Assembly (NCBI RefSeq): GCF_000270285.1
Contig: NC_015738.1
Location: 496,001 to 560,000 of the forward strand
Source: Eggerthella sp. YY7918
GTDB taxonomy: Bacteria; Actinomycetota; Coriobacteriia; Coriobacteriales; Eggerthellaceae
Direction of reading: 5' to 3'
Length of the DNA stretch: 64,000 bases
Each line of letters begins with the position of its first letter. Position 1 is the first letter of the stretch. Below the pieces are notes generated by a model. That model was not told the DNA's origin. It worked only from the letters and a program-made list of their open reading frames with translations, and did not search any database. Shown here in pieces: positions 43,460 to 52,193 of this stretch. The position numbers and the translations under genes are program-made.

Positions 43460-45962
43460 CGCCGCCCTCCCGGGCCCGCGCGAACGCCTGGGCGCGCTTT
43501 ATCTGGGCGATCTCCTCGGGCTTGGTGTTGAACAGGTCGTAGAGCGCTCCTTTCGGGAAGTCGTCCTTGAGGGGGACGCGCACGCCGCCTGCCACCAGCA
43601 GGCCTTCGCCTGCCTTGATGGAGTCGTCGATGTATCCCTCCTCCTGCGCCGAGAGGGCCAGCAGGTCCACCCAGCTTTTCCGGTCCAGGTGGCTTTGCTT
43701 GTGGAGCAGCACGAAGTCCGAGTTGAGCACCATGTTGCGGGTGTCTTCGTGCTCGAGCATGTAGGTCGAGTTCTGCGTGATGCCCGTGCAGATGAGGTTG
43801 AACTTGCGGCCCTCCGCCCAGAACTTAGAGAAGTAGCTGATGATCGCAGGGTGCCCGAAGAGGCTCTGCACCTCGTCGATGTAGAGCCAGGTGGTCACGC
43901 CGCGCTCGAAGTTCGCGTACATGCGGTTACGCACCGCCTCCAGCGCCGTGAGCATGCCGAAGACCCTCATGTTCTGCGAGAGGTCCTTGAAGTCGACGTT
44001 GGTGATGCGGTTCTCGAAGCCGACGTTGCTCTGGTGGTTGAAGAACGACAGCGCGCCCTTCACGTAGCGCTCGTAGCGCAGCGCGATGTCGCGCGCCTCG
44101 GGCTCTTCCTGGTCGAGCAGCAGCTCGTAGAAATCGCCCAGCACGGGCAGGCGGCCCTTGTCCTCGCAGCGCATGTAGGCAAGCTCCACGCAGCGGCTGA
44201 TGATCGACTTGTCTGCCTCGGGCAGCCCCTCGCGCCCCTCTGCCATGGTCGCGCTCGAGAGTGCCAGTATCGCGTCGATCTTGAAGGCGAGCTGCGCCTG
44301 GTTGGCCTTGTCGGCGACGTCGGAGAGGTCGAAGGGGTTCATGAACGTGTCGGTGTCCGGCGAGAAGCGTATGCAGGTGCCGCCCGCGGGCTCCACGACC
44401 GGCGCGTACTCGCCCGCCGGGTCGAAGACGATTACCTCGTCGTCGGGATAGGCCAGGATAGTGTTCATGATCTCGCGCTTGACGCTGAAGCTCTTGCCCG
44501 AGCCCGGCTTGCCGCAGACGAACCCCATGGGGCTCGCGAGCTTCTTGCGGTTGCAGATGACGAGGTTGCCCGACTGCTTGGACTGGCCGTAGTAGCCGCC
44601 GCCTTCCTGGTTGAGCTCCTGGGAGGCGAAGGGCATCTGTATGGCGATCTGCGCGGTCGTCATGTAGCGCGAAACCTCCACGTGGTTAAGCCCCAAAGGC
44701 AGGATCGAGTTCATGCCCTGGCGCTGGCGGTACGAAAGCGGCTCCACCTCGATGGAGCGCTGGCGCGCCGCCGCCATGATCTGGCGGGTCTGGTGGTCGA
44801 GGGCCTCTGCCGTGTCCGCGTAGGTGAACACGAGCCCCGTGTAGGTGAACAGTCGCTGGTTCTTGTTCTGGAGCTGGTCGAGGAGCTCTTCGGCCTCCTC
44901 CTTGGAGTGCGAGAGCTCGGGAGGCAGGATGGAGAAGTCGTAGCCCTTCTTGACCGCGCTCATCTGCTCGTCGATGACCTCCTTGTCCATCCAGGCGATG
45001 CGCTTCTTCACGTAGGCCACCGCGGCGGCCTTGCCCATGGGATGGATGTGGAGCGTGACGTTGAGCGGCATCGGCAGGTCTACGACGTTGGCGATGCAGT
45101 CGTCCTCGAGATCGCTGCCAAATCCGCGGAAGACCAGCACGCGGCACCAGGCGCCGTCCGCCCGGTAGCAGTCGGCGCGCCCGTCCGGCTTGAAGTCGAG
45201 CACCGAGGGCGCGATGAGGTCCTTGGTGCGAAGCCCGCTTAGCTGGGACAGTTTGTCCCACGAGAAGGTGAACTCCGCTTTCGGCCGCAGCTGTGACTGG
45301 ACGAGCTCGAGGCGCTCTGCCCCGTCGAGCATGCGCGCCTCGCAGCGGATGCGGGCGAGCGTCTGCATGCAGTCGCCGCGGGCTCGGGCGAGCCTGGGCG
45401 CGGCGGCGTCGAGGTCATCTGCCCCCACGAGGAAGGTGAGATAGCGGTGGCGCACGAGGTTGGAGACCCCCTCGCGCATCTTGTCGTTGAGGATGCGGTT
45501 GTACTCCTCGACGTACTCGTCGACGCGCGGGTCGCTCTTCTCGAAGAAGCGCTTGCGCCCGATCTCGCGCTCGGGTATGGGAGTGTTGGTTATGGTGAGC
45601 TGCACGGAGGTCTCCGAGCCGAAGTAGTCGTAGAGCTCGCTCATCGCCGCGAACACCGACTGCTGGTTCTCCTCGCGCGCGGACTGGTAGCTGATGTCCC
45701 CGAACTCGATGGTCTGGCTGAAGAGGCCCTCCTCGACCTGCGCGGTCCCGTCGGCGTACATGGCGTCGTAGCCGATTGCGGAAAGGACGTCTTTGGCCTC
45801 GGCTCGCGCGCGCCTCTTGCGGCGCGCCGCCTGCTCGACTTTCTTCTCCTCTTCCTCGAGCCCCGTCGTGCGGGCATGCGCGCCGCGCACGGGCAGCCTG
45901 CCCTTGCGTGCCGCCGCCTCCTTTTCCTTGGGTTTCTTATTGGTCTTATCGAACAGCAGCAT
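43452..45962 (-). CDS. virB4: VirB4/TraE-type conjugative ATPase
   Basis: 836 aa from the ATG at 45962 with GGAGGCGA before it. A basic, charged N-terminus (1-60) precedes the VirB4 N-domain, and the C-terminal RecA-like ATPase has Walker A CGKPGSGKS and Walker B TWLYIDEVQSLF. It powers assembly of and transfer through the type IV channel. It overlaps the PrgI gene by 17 bases. A palindrome TGGGACA-N3-TGTCCCA lies within the gene at 45244-45260. Confidence 0.93.
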   Translation of the reverse strand: MLLFDKTNKKPKEKEAAARKGRLPVRGAHARTTGLEEEEKKVEQAARRKRRARAEAKDVLSAIGYDAMYADGTAQVEEGLFSQTIEFGDISYQSAREENQQSVFAAMSELYDYFGSETSVQLTITNTPIPEREIGRKRFFEKSDPRVDEYVEEYNRILNDKMREGVSNLVRHRYLTFLVGADDLDAAAPRLARARGDCMQTLARIRCEARMLDGAERLELVQSQLRPKAEFTFSWDKLSQLSGLRTKDLIAPSVLDFKPDGRADCYRADGAWCRVLVFRGFGSDLEDDCIANVVDLPMPLNVTLHIHPMGKAAAVAYVKKRIAWMDKEVIDEQMSAVKKGYDFSILPPELSHSKEEAEELLDQLQNKNQRLFTYTGLVFTYADTAEALDHQTRQIMAAARQRSIEVEPLSYRQRQGMNSILPLGLNHVEVSRYMTTAQIAIQMPFASQELNQEGGGYYGQSKQSGNLVICNRKKLASPMGFVCGKPGSGKSFSVKREIMNTILAYPDDEVIVFDPAGEYAPVVEPAGGTCIRFSPDTDTFMNPFDLSDVADKANQAQLAFKIDAILALSSATMAEGREGLPEADKSIISRCVELAYMRCEDKGRLPVLGDFYELLLDQEEPEARDIALRYERYVKGALSFFNHQSNVGFENRITNVDFKDLSQNMRVFGMLTALEAVRNRMYANFERGVTTWLYIDEVQSLFGHPAIISYFSKFWAEGRKFNLICTGITQNSTYMLEHEDTRNMVLNSDFVLLHKQSHLDRKSWVDLLALSAQEEGYIDDSIKAGEGLLVAGGVRVPLKDDFPKGALYDLFNTKPEEIAQIKRAQAFARAREGGDA
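45244..45260. repeat. Palindrome TGGGACA-N3-TGTCCCA, copy inside virB4
   Basis: Perfect 7-bp arms, identical to those of the intergenic copy at 49180-49196. It lies in coding sequence, so chance is possible. Confidence 0.35.
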
Positions 45963-46353
45963 TCGCCTCCGCCCCCTTCCTCTTCGCCTTGCGCTTGGCC
46001 TTTCGCGAAGGGCGTCCCGGCACGGGAGAGGTCTGCGCGCCCTCGAGCACGGGGGTGGAGCGGTAGAGGATCCTCTGGTCCTCGAGCTTGAAGTCGAGCC
46101 AGAGCGGGACGAACTTCTCAAATTTCATGTGATGGGGCCGCCAGAACCCCGCGAGCCAGAACGGCAGCGACGCGCACATGACCGGCAGGGCGGCGTCGCG
46201 CACCTCGATGCCGAGGGCGAACTGGCAGAGCGCCGCGGCTCCGACGGCGGAGGCGAGTCCGCCTGCGAGGCACGCGAGCGTGCGCGCGGAGAGCTTGCCC
46301 ACGATCTTCTCGGTGTACTCGCCGATGTCCTTCTGGACCCTTACGGATAGCAT
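45946..46353 (-). CDS. PrgI-family transfer protein (VirB3-like)
   Basis: 135 aa. The ATG at 46353 is preferred because AAGGAGG lies eight bases before it; a GTG two codons earlier is too close. Two membrane helices occur at about 24-45 and 55-70, with FWRPHHMKFEKF after them, as in PrgI proteins of Gram-positive conjugation systems. It is placed directly before virB4, the usual order. Confidence 0.85.
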   Translation of the reverse strand: MLSVRVQKDIGEYTEKIVGKLSARTLACLAGGLASAVGAAALCQFALGIEVRDAALPVMCASLPFWLAGFWRPHHMKFEKFVPLWLDFKLEDQRILYRSTPVLEGAQTSPVPGRPSRKAKRKAKRKGAEANAAVR

Positions 46354-46371
46354 TTGCACATCCTCCTTCCC

Positions 46372-46587
46372 TTAGGCGGGGAGCCAGGACGTGTCGAGCT
46401 GGCCGAAGTAGATGGCGGCGGCGATGATGATCGCCCCGCCAGCGATGGTCGAGATCGCGCTGGCGATCTGGGCGCCTCCCTGCTGCTCTCGGATGGCGAG
46501 CCCGAGAGAGACCGCGCCCCAGACGACCAGGAAGCCGCCGAGGAACGTGACGCAGCCGGAGACGAGTCCGATGATGTTTGAGAGCAT
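46372..46587 (-). CDS. Small two-helix membrane protein, pilin-like (VirB2/Maff2 type)
   Basis: 71 aa from the ATG at 46587 with AAAGGAG upstream. Two hydrophobic helices (about 5-30 and 40-62) flank a short polar loop (REQQGG), the layout of VirB2/TrbC pilins and Maff2 proteins found in the same position in related elements. It probably forms a surface or channel subunit. Confidence 0.65.
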   Translation of the reverse strand: MLSNIIGLVSGCVTFLGGFLVVWGAVSLGLAIREQQGGAQIASAISTIAGGAIIIAAAIYFGQLDTSWLPA

Positions 46588-46614
46588 CTTGGCTCCTTTG
46601 CATGTCTTGCTTGT

Positions 46615-46650
46615 GGGCGGCCGCAACGGTTGGGTTTGAGGCGGCCGCCC
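46615..46650. repeat. 10-bp GC inverted repeat between virD4 and the small pilin-like gene
   Basis: Arms GGGCGGCCGC (46615-46624) and GCGGCCGCCC (46641-46650) with a 16-base loop and no U-run. Likely an attenuator or RNA-stability hairpin in the transfer operon. Confidence 0.4.
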
Positions 46651-46779
46651 CGGTTGGTACAATTGGTCGTGGAGCGCATCTCGCGCCCCTTTGCATCCGG
46701 GACGGCGCACGGCGGGCTTGTGTGGAAGCTGGCCGCGCCGCGCTTGTCAAGGGAGTGTCGGCTCCCGCCGTCCCATCTC

Positions 46780-48612
46780 TCATCTCATGGGCGCATCACC
46801 GCCTCTCCTTTCCCGGTACTCCTTGAAGTCGAAACGCTCCTCGTGCCTCGCGCCCGCATGCCCGGGGTCCACCTCGGGATAGGAGGGATGCTCCTCGATG
46901 CGGTACTTCGCGCCCTTCAGGGGGTAGGTCCCGCTGATGAGCACGATCGACTCGTCGCGCGGGAGCCTTCCCACCTCGTCGGGCGTCATGAGGTCGCGTT
47001 CGATCACGTTGTAGTTCTGGGTGGTGGAGCGGTTCGCGCCCCTCGAGTCGCTTTCCGTGAGCACCTTCACGGTCTGCTTGCCGACCATCTTGGAGATCAT
47101 CTCGTTGGTCTCGGTCGACTTGCCGCCGAGAAACACCACGGTGTCGCAGCAGTCCAGGATGGTCTTCGCGCCCTCCTTCTTGTAGGCGCGCTCGAGCTGG
47201 CTGGCCGACTGCAGGATGATGCTGAAGCTCACGTTGCGCGAGCGGGCCGTGGCGATGACGCGCTCGAAGTCGGGCACCGTGCCGATGTTGCCGAACTCGT
47301 CGAGCAGGAAGTGCACGGGGCGCTTGAGCGAGCCCCCGAAGCGAGCGAGAGCCGTCTTGTAGAGCACGCTCGTGGCCTGCCACATGAGCAGCGCGAAGAG
47401 GAAGTCGAAAGTCGAGTCCGAGTCCGACATGCTCGCGAAGATGGCGTGGCTGCCCTCTCCCGAGCCGAGAGAGTCGAGCGCCATCTCGTCGTATGCGACG
47501 AGATCGGAGACCGCATCGACCGAAAGGGGCTTCAAGCGCACGTTGCAGCTAATGATGATCGACTTCAGGGTCTTCCCGGCCGCCACCTTGAAGGCGCGGT
47601 AGGTCGACAGCGCGAAGTCCTCCTCCGGGTCGCGGGGCTCGGCGATGCGGACCCAGCCCCAGTCGCCCCCGTCGTCGAAGGGGCGCTCTTCCCGCGCCTC
47701 GCGCCCGCGCCCGCGCTCCATGAAGCGCATGCCCGTCTCGAGCTCCTCGAATATGAGGTCGAGCGGGCTCATGTAGGACTCGTCCTCCTCGCGCGCCTCC
47801 GCGAGGCTCAGTAGCAGCATGAGGGAGTTGAGGTCCCTCTCCTCGGGTCGCGCGTGGTAGACGAGGTAGGCCACCAGCGCCGTGTAGAGCAGGCGCTCGG
47901 AGTTCTCCCAGAAGGGGTCCGACCCCTTGCGGTCGTCGGGCGTGGTGTTCTTGATCAGGCACTCCACGAAGACGAGGATGTCGGCCTGGTCCTTCACGTA
48001 TGAAAGCGGGTTGTAGTGCATCGAGCGGGAGAAGTCGGTCGTGTCGAAGGTGCGTATGTCGTATCCGGCGTCCTCGAGCATCCAGCCGACCTCGCCTAAA
48101 AGCGTGCCCTTGGGGTCTGTCACGAAGAAGTCGGCGTTCTTCTGCATTATGTTCGGCTTGACGTAGTAGCGCGTCTTGCCCGAGCCGGGACCGCCGAGAA
48201 CGCATACGTTGCGGTTGCGGTCGTGCTTGAGGTCGAAGCGCTTCGGCTTGAGGGCAAGAGCGAAGTCCCTCGAGAGCAGGATGTTGTTCGCCTTGTCTTT
48301 CCTGTCCATGAACGCTCGTCCCTCCTTGAGGGTTCCCCAGCGGGCGGAGCCGTGCTCCTCGCCCTGGCGGTACGTGCCCGCGCGCACGAGGCTGCGCGCC
48401 CAGACCGCCCAGGGTATGCATGCGGCCATGAGGCCCACGGCAAGCGCCATGGGCTCCGCCGCGAGCCCCGTTTCGGGAATCGCCGACAGCAGGACTGGGG
48501 CGTCGCATGCGGGGAACCCCGACGCGGCGGCCGCAGCCGCGAGCGCGTCTCCGGCGCAGAAGCAGGCGGCGCTTGCGGCACCCGCCGCGAGCGCCTGCGC
48601 AAGCGGCCTCAT
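46780..48612 (-). CDS. virD4: VirD4/TraG-type coupling protein
   Basis: 610 aa from the ATG at 48612, which overlaps the stop of the upstream gene. Two membrane helices lie in the first 80 residues, then Walker A GGPGSGKT (about 140) and Walker B PVHFLLDEFGNIG. TraG/VirD4 hexamers bring the relaxase-DNA complex to the channel. The PcfB-like gene just upstream and VirB4/PrgI downstream give the order of the Enterococcus pCF10-like conjugation family. Confidence 0.93.
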   Translation of the reverse strand: MRPLAQALAAGAASAACFCAGDALAAAAAASGFPACDAPVLLSAIPETGLAAEPMALAVGLMAACIPWAVWARSLVRAGTYRQGEEHGSARWGTLKEGRAFMDRKDKANNILLSRDFALALKPKRFDLKHDRNRNVCVLGGPGSGKTRYYVKPNIMQKNADFFVTDPKGTLLGEVGWMLEDAGYDIRTFDTTDFSRSMHYNPLSYVKDQADILVFVECLIKNTTPDDRKGSDPFWENSERLLYTALVAYLVYHARPEERDLNSLMLLLSLAEAREEDESYMSPLDLIFEELETGMRFMERGRGREAREERPFDDGGDWGWVRIAEPRDPEEDFALSTYRAFKVAAGKTLKSIIISCNVRLKPLSVDAVSDLVAYDEMALDSLGSGEGSHAIFASMSDSDSTFDFLFALLMWQATSVLYKTALARFGGSLKRPVHFLLDEFGNIGTVPDFERVIATARSRNVSFSIILQSASQLERAYKKEGAKTILDCCDTVVFLGGKSTETNEMISKMVGKQTVKVLTESDSRGANRSTTQNYNVIERDLMTPDEVGRLPRDESIVLISGTYPLKGAKYRIEEHPSYPEVDPGHAGARHEERFDFKEYRERRGGDAPMR

Positions 48613-49157
48613 TTCGCCCTCGTCTCGACGCCGCGCGACATCTCGCGCGACTTTCCCTTGGCGGCCTCCAGTCGGGATGACGCCTCCCTGGCGCGCGCCG
48701 CCTTCTCCGCGATGGGTTCGCCCTTGATACGCTCGCGCATCTGCGAGAGTTCCTTTCCCGCGCGCTGGGCGGATGCGCGCGTGGTCTTCTCGAGGTCCTT
48801 GAAAGCCTCGTTCACTGCGGGCGCATCCTCGACCATGAAGACGAGATGCTCGCCCTCCGGCATGGGCGCGAACTCGTGTCGGATGCCCTCGCGCGAGAGT
48901 TTCTCGTCGATGACCTGGCGGATGGTCTCGTACTCGGGAAGCGCTGTGAATTCGGACAGGTCGAGCTTTGCCCACTCGGCCACGCTGCGGCCAGGTTCGG
49001 CCCCGCCTTCGATTGCGTCTTCGCCGCGGGCGCGCCTGAACGCCGATGCGAGCCGCTCGCCGCTGGCCATCATGGCCGCCTCGCCGGCATCCTGGCCTAT
49101 GCGGATCATCCAGTCGACGAGTTTCTCTCCGGAGTCGTCGCCGAAGTCGTTTGTCAT
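48609..49157 (-). CDS. PcfB-like (DUF3801) transfer accessory protein
   Basis: 182 aa. The core AEWAKLDLSEFTALPEYETI followed by the YxxIxxxIxxKLxxxGI pattern matches DUF3801/PcfB, which in pCF10 binds the relaxase and hands it to the coupling protein. The C-terminus is a charged helix (REASSRLEAAKGKSREM). It overlaps virD4 by four bases. Confidence 0.75.
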   Translation of the reverse strand: MTNDFGDDSGEKLVDWMIRIGQDAGEAAMMASGERLASAFRRARGEDAIEGGAEPGRSVAEWAKLDLSEFTALPEYETIRQVIDEKLSREGIRHEFAPMPEGEHLVFMVEDAPAVNEAFKDLEKTTRASAQRAGKELSQMRERIKGEPIAEKAARAREASSRLEAAKGKSREMSRGVETRAK

Positions 49158-49179
49158 GCTTCTTGTCCCTTCCTCTTGG

Positions 49180-49196
49180 TGGGACAGACTGTCCCA
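49180..49196. promoter_or_regulatory. Palindrome before the pcfB-virD4 operon
   Basis: TGGGACA-N3-TGTCCCA, perfect arms, ending 23 bases before the pcfB-like ATG and therefore over the likely transcription start. A second copy lies within virB4. It may be an operator for an unidentified regulator. Confidence 0.45.
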
Positions 49197-49204
49197 GTCG
49201 CTTT

Positions 49205-49238
49205 CCGAAAACAGAGAAGGCGGGGTGAACCCGCCTTC
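49205..49238 (-). terminator. Terminator between hypothetical gene and pcfB
   Basis: Arms GAAGGCGGG/CCCGCCTTC (49216-49224, 49230-49238), 5-base loop, followed on the minus strand by TCTGTTTTC. Confidence 0.6.
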
Positions 49239-49248
49239 GTAAGTGTGT

Positions 49249-49767
49249 TCAGCGAAGCTCCGCCCGCGCGCCGCGCGTGGGCGTCATCGCCGTTTTGTTC
49301 AGTTGCTGGATGGAATCGCGTGCGCGTCTGGCGGCATCCTCGATGCTCGGAACCGCCTCCATGTACTCGAGGCGCTTGCACTGCTCTGGAGTTGCGCGAT
49401 GCATGCACTCTATCGCATGTGAGAACCTCTCGGGCTCCTGCACGATGCGGCCGAAGGACCAACTCTCGAAGGCGAGCCAGCCGGAGTCGGTGCGCTTCAG
49501 CGTCCACCACTCGTCGCCGCCGTCGACCTGCTGCACGAAGGCGAGATCCTCGTACACGATCCCCTGGCGCAGCGCCCAGTTTCCGTGCGCGAAGAAGCCG
49601 CGCAGCTCTTCCACGCTGCCGGCCTTCGCGAACTCGTAGGGGTATTCCTCGAGGTAGGGGTCGTCTTGCCAGGGGTATCCGCCCCGCCTGAGCCAGCCGT
49701 TCTCCTGGCATTTGTCGGTGAGCTCCCGCTTGGTTCTCTCGTCGGCTTCCTTCAACCTGCCCGTCAT
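49249..49767 (-). CDS. Hypothetical protein
   Basis: 172 aa, GGAGG four bases before the ATG. Soluble, Trp-rich (GGDEWWTLKRTDSGWLAFESW), no signal or membrane helix. The sequence suggests a small LPD-like domain seen in mobile-element proteins, but I cannot name it. It has its own terminator. Confidence 0.6.
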   Translation of the reverse strand: MTGRLKEADERTKRELTDKCQENGWLRRGGYPWQDDPYLEEYPYEFAKAGSVEELRGFFAHGNWALRQGIVYEDLAFVQQVDGGDEWWTLKRTDSGWLAFESWSFGRIVQEPERFSHAIECMHRATPEQCKRLEYMEAVPSIEDAARRARDSIQQLNKTAMTPTRGARAELR

Positions 49768-49900
49768 CGTTCCTCCATCGCCTTCCGGAGTCGGCTGCCA
49801 TCCGCACGCCGACTGCCCTCGATTCTTGTCGCGATTTACTCACAGACTCGCCGATGGCGTCGGCGGGAGAAGGCGCCGTCGTCCCGGCAAGTCCCGTCGG

Positions 49901-50644
49901 TCACATCCTTGACGCAATCCTCATATCCGGCCCCGTGAGGTGGATGGGGATGGTGGTCTCCGAGAGCCGGCTCGCGATAGCCTCGGCGGTCTCCGTCTCT
50001 CCCTTCCTTCCAAGCCTTTTCGATAGCGCCTGGGGCGAGTAGTTCGAGGTGAAGATGGTCGGCCTCATGTTTTCGTATCGGGCGTTTATCACAAGGAACA
50101 TCATGTTCGAGGACCACTCCTTGGCATCCTCTTTGCCGAGGTCGTCGAGGACGAGGACGTCGCATGCAGCGTATCTGGAAATGACCGAATCAGTCTCCCC
50201 GTTCCCCGAGAAGCTCGCCTTGATCCTCTCGAGCATCGCCGATGCCGTTGTGAACACCGTGCGGTAGCCGGCGTCCACGAAGGCGTTCGCCAAGGCTGCG
50301 GCTGAATAGCTTTTTCCCCTTCCGACCGAGCCGTATATGTAGAGGCCTCGCCCTGCGCTGCCTTCGAACGACTCGAGGTAGTCGATGAGGTCCTGGTGCT
50401 GGACGGTCGCGCCGAGGAACCGCTTCGGGATCCCCGCGCGCTTGCGGCGCTCGGCCAGGCGCGCTTCCCTCTTCGCGGCTTCCATCCTCTCGGCTCGCGC
50501 CCTTTGCCCGCGTGCGCCCTCGCAGTCGCATTCGCGGAACCCCGCGACGATCCGCCTGGCGCCGAACTCGACCACGCATGGAGCGAGGGGGCGACCGCAG
50601 TATTCGCAGCAAGCCTCCGAATGCGTCGGCTTCGATTCGCCCAT
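49901..50644 (-). CDS. DnaC/DnaI-like helicase loader ATPase
   Basis: 247 aa from the ATG at 50644. N-terminal Cys cluster (CCEYCGRPLAPC, then CDC) suggests a zinc-binding domain as in DnaI. The AAA+ part has Walker A GSVGRGKSYS and Walker B VLVLDDLGKED, and TIFTSNYSP is a sensor motif. It would load a replicative helicase. Together with the winged-helix gene upstream it suggests that the excised element can replicate, which fits with ParAB. Confidence 0.85.
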   Translation of the reverse strand: MGESKPTHSEACCEYCGRPLAPCVVEFGARRIVAGFRECDCEGARGQRARAERMEAAKREARLAERRKRAGIPKRFLGATVQHQDLIDYLESFEGSAGRGLYIYGSVGRGKSYSAAALANAFVDAGYRTVFTTASAMLERIKASFSGNGETDSVISRYAACDVLVLDDLGKEDAKEWSSNMMFLVINARYENMRPTIFTSNYSPQALSKRLGRKGETETAEAIASRLSETTIPIHLTGPDMRIASRM

Positions 50645-50652
50645 GGCACGTC

Positions 50653-51114
50653 CTATCTGTAATCTTTGTTTTCCGTCTTTGTTATTAGCTGGCAAGGCGT
50701 CAGGGGTCGGCATGGCGTCTGGTCATGCAGAAGGCGGCACGGGCGCGGCCCGCGGTCATCCGATGGCATTTCGCCATGCGTCGACTGGCCGGCCCCCTCG
50801 ATTGCCCCCTTCGCCCTTCGGGCCGCCTCGAAGTCTATGCGGTAGACCTTCGTCTCCCTCCCTTTGGAAAGCTCTTGGCGGCCTACCTCGAACACAAGGC
50901 CCGCCTCCTCGAGCTTCCTCACCGCTCGGACAACGCTTCGCGTGTCGACTCCGAGAATCTTGCCCAGATGCGCCTTGCTCTCGAAGTAGGGGGATCCGCT
51001 TTCGCAGAAGCCGTAGATCCGGGCGTACACAAGGAGGGGGAGGCCTGTGAGGCCGAGCCCCCTCGTCATGAACTCCCTTACGATGATGAAAGCCTCGTCG
51101 CTACGCTCCGCCAT
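50653..51114 (-). CDS. Winged-helix replication-initiation-like protein
   Basis: 153 aa from the ATG at 51114. FMTRGLGLTGLPLLVYARIYGF and LGKILGVDTRSVVRAVRKLEEAGLV form a winged helix as in phage and plasmid replication initiators or DnaD-type proteins. The C-terminus is polar. Eight bases separate it from the DnaC-like gene, forming an initiator-loader pair. The function is inferred from this pairing. Confidence 0.65.
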   Translation of the reverse strand: MAERSDEAFIIVREFMTRGLGLTGLPLLVYARIYGFCESGSPYFESKAHLGKILGVDTRSVVRAVRKLEEAGLVFEVGRQELSKGRETKVYRIDFEAARRAKGAIEGAGQSTHGEMPSDDRGPRPCRLLHDQTPCRPLTPCQLITKTENKDYR

Positions 51115-51134
51115 GCCGGTCGTTCCCCGCGTCC

Positions 51135-51368
51135 CTAGACCGCATTGCGCTTGCTCCACTCGAGGAGCTCGTCGCGATAGGCGAAGAACCCGCGCTTCTT
51201 GCCGTTCATGCGCCTCAAAGGCAGGGGGTCGTCCTCGCGCTTGTGCCACTCGTAGACGCTGTTTCGGCTTACGCGGAACAGAATTGCAATCTCCTCGACC
51301 GAATACGTGTCCTGGACAAGGACGGGCGTCTTGACGAAGACGCCAGATGCTTTTCTATCAGAAATCAT
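51135..51368 (-). CDS. AlpA/excisionase-like small HTH protein A
   Basis: 77 aa, AAGGAGCA before the ATG. DTYSVEEIAILFRVSRNSVYEW is a helix-turn-helix of the MerR/excisionase group, followed by DPLPLRRMNGKKRGFFAYRDEL. A close paralog is at 60000-60230. It may direct excision or control the replication genes downstream. Confidence 0.75.
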   Translation of the reverse strand: MISDRKASGVFVKTPVLVQDTYSVEEIAILFRVSRNSVYEWHKREDDPLPLRRMNGKKRGFFAYRDELLEWSKRNAV

Positions 51369-51431
51369 GTCGAGTGCTCCTTCCGAAGGCGGCGGAACGC
51401 GGCAGCGCGCGCAAGAGCGCCGTCAGCATGC

Positions 51432-51656
51432 CTACCGCCTTCCAAGGGCCCGGTCGACAGCTTCGATATCGAAGCGAATGGTCTTCGCGCTGAGCCTCAC
51501 GCAGGGAATCGAGCCCTTGCGGGCCATCGACAGCACCCTTCTGGGCGTTATTCCGAGATGCCGGGACACTTCCTCCGCATCAACGAGGTCGGACAGCGAT
51601 CGGCTCGATCCTCCGAATCGCCGAAGGCCTCTGATGCCGTCTTCCGATACGTCCAT
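51432..51656 (-). CDS. Small HTH protein B
   Basis: 74 aa from the ATG at 51656 with AAAGGAAA upstream. DLVDAEEVSRHLGITPRRVLSMARKGSIPCVRL is a helix-turn-helix of the AlpA/DUF-type DNA-binding group, with a short DIEAVDRAL end. It heads the short minus-strand operon of HTH and replication genes. Confidence 0.7.
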   Translation of the reverse strand: MDVSEDGIRGLRRFGGSSRSLSDLVDAEEVSRHLGITPRRVLSMARKGSIPCVRLSAKTIRFDIEAVDRALGRR

Positions 51657-52102
51657 GGGTTTCCTTTCGTCTCCACAAGGCGCTCTTAAAGCGTTTCGAG
51701 CACCGATAGCTCCAATAAAGTCCTTTCGGTCATGTTCGAGCCGGAGTCGAGTGGGGTCAAAACGGTAAAAGCGGGCTTGTCCCGCTAAGTCCCTGCATGT
51801 CATTCGTTGACGAAATCTGCGCAATCCGCCGCAAGCGCCACCCAGGTAGTAGTTTTGCTTTATGTGCCTTGATTTTCGGGATGCGTCCTGCAACTTGAAG
51901 GCCTTGGCCGCAGATAATCGAGATGATGAGGTGGGGACCTGACAAGGAAGAAGAGAACGGCATAGCAAAGCGGCCCCGTCCAATTCGGAGGGCCGCTTTG
52001 CTGGTAGGGGAACTCGCCAGACGAATCGTGGCTATTTTGGAATATGAGCCGGCACAGCATTGTCAAAGGCGATGAGGCCGGTCGCTTGGTGATGCTGATC
52101 CC
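51657..52102. other. Gene-free stretch between element backbone and cassette 2
   Basis: 446 bases. It holds the control region of the HTH operon and, at 51964-52002, a strong inverted repeat. The last 35 bases before dtxR2 belong to a segment repeated 540 bases away. No credible gene was found. Confidence 0.5.
51964..52002. repeat. 12-bp perfect inverted repeat
   Basis: AGCAAAGCGGCC (51964-51975) and GGCCGCTTTGCT (51991-52002), with CCG/CGG extending it inside the loop. There is no U-run. It could be a terminator for dtxR2, a processing site or an element-end feature. Confidence 0.5.
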
Positions 52103-52193
52103 TTATCGAAGGGAATCCTGAATCCGCCCTAGGTGGGAGGAGAGCTTCTCGAAAGAATCCGTGGAGATGCAGTGCTCCATGCGGCATGCCTCT
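52069..52193. repeat. Diverged direct repeat, copy A (covers dtxR2 tail)
   Basis: About four-fifths identical by eye to 52609-52731, exactly 540 bases away. It includes the last codons of dtxR2 and its 3' flank. Confidence 0.65.
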
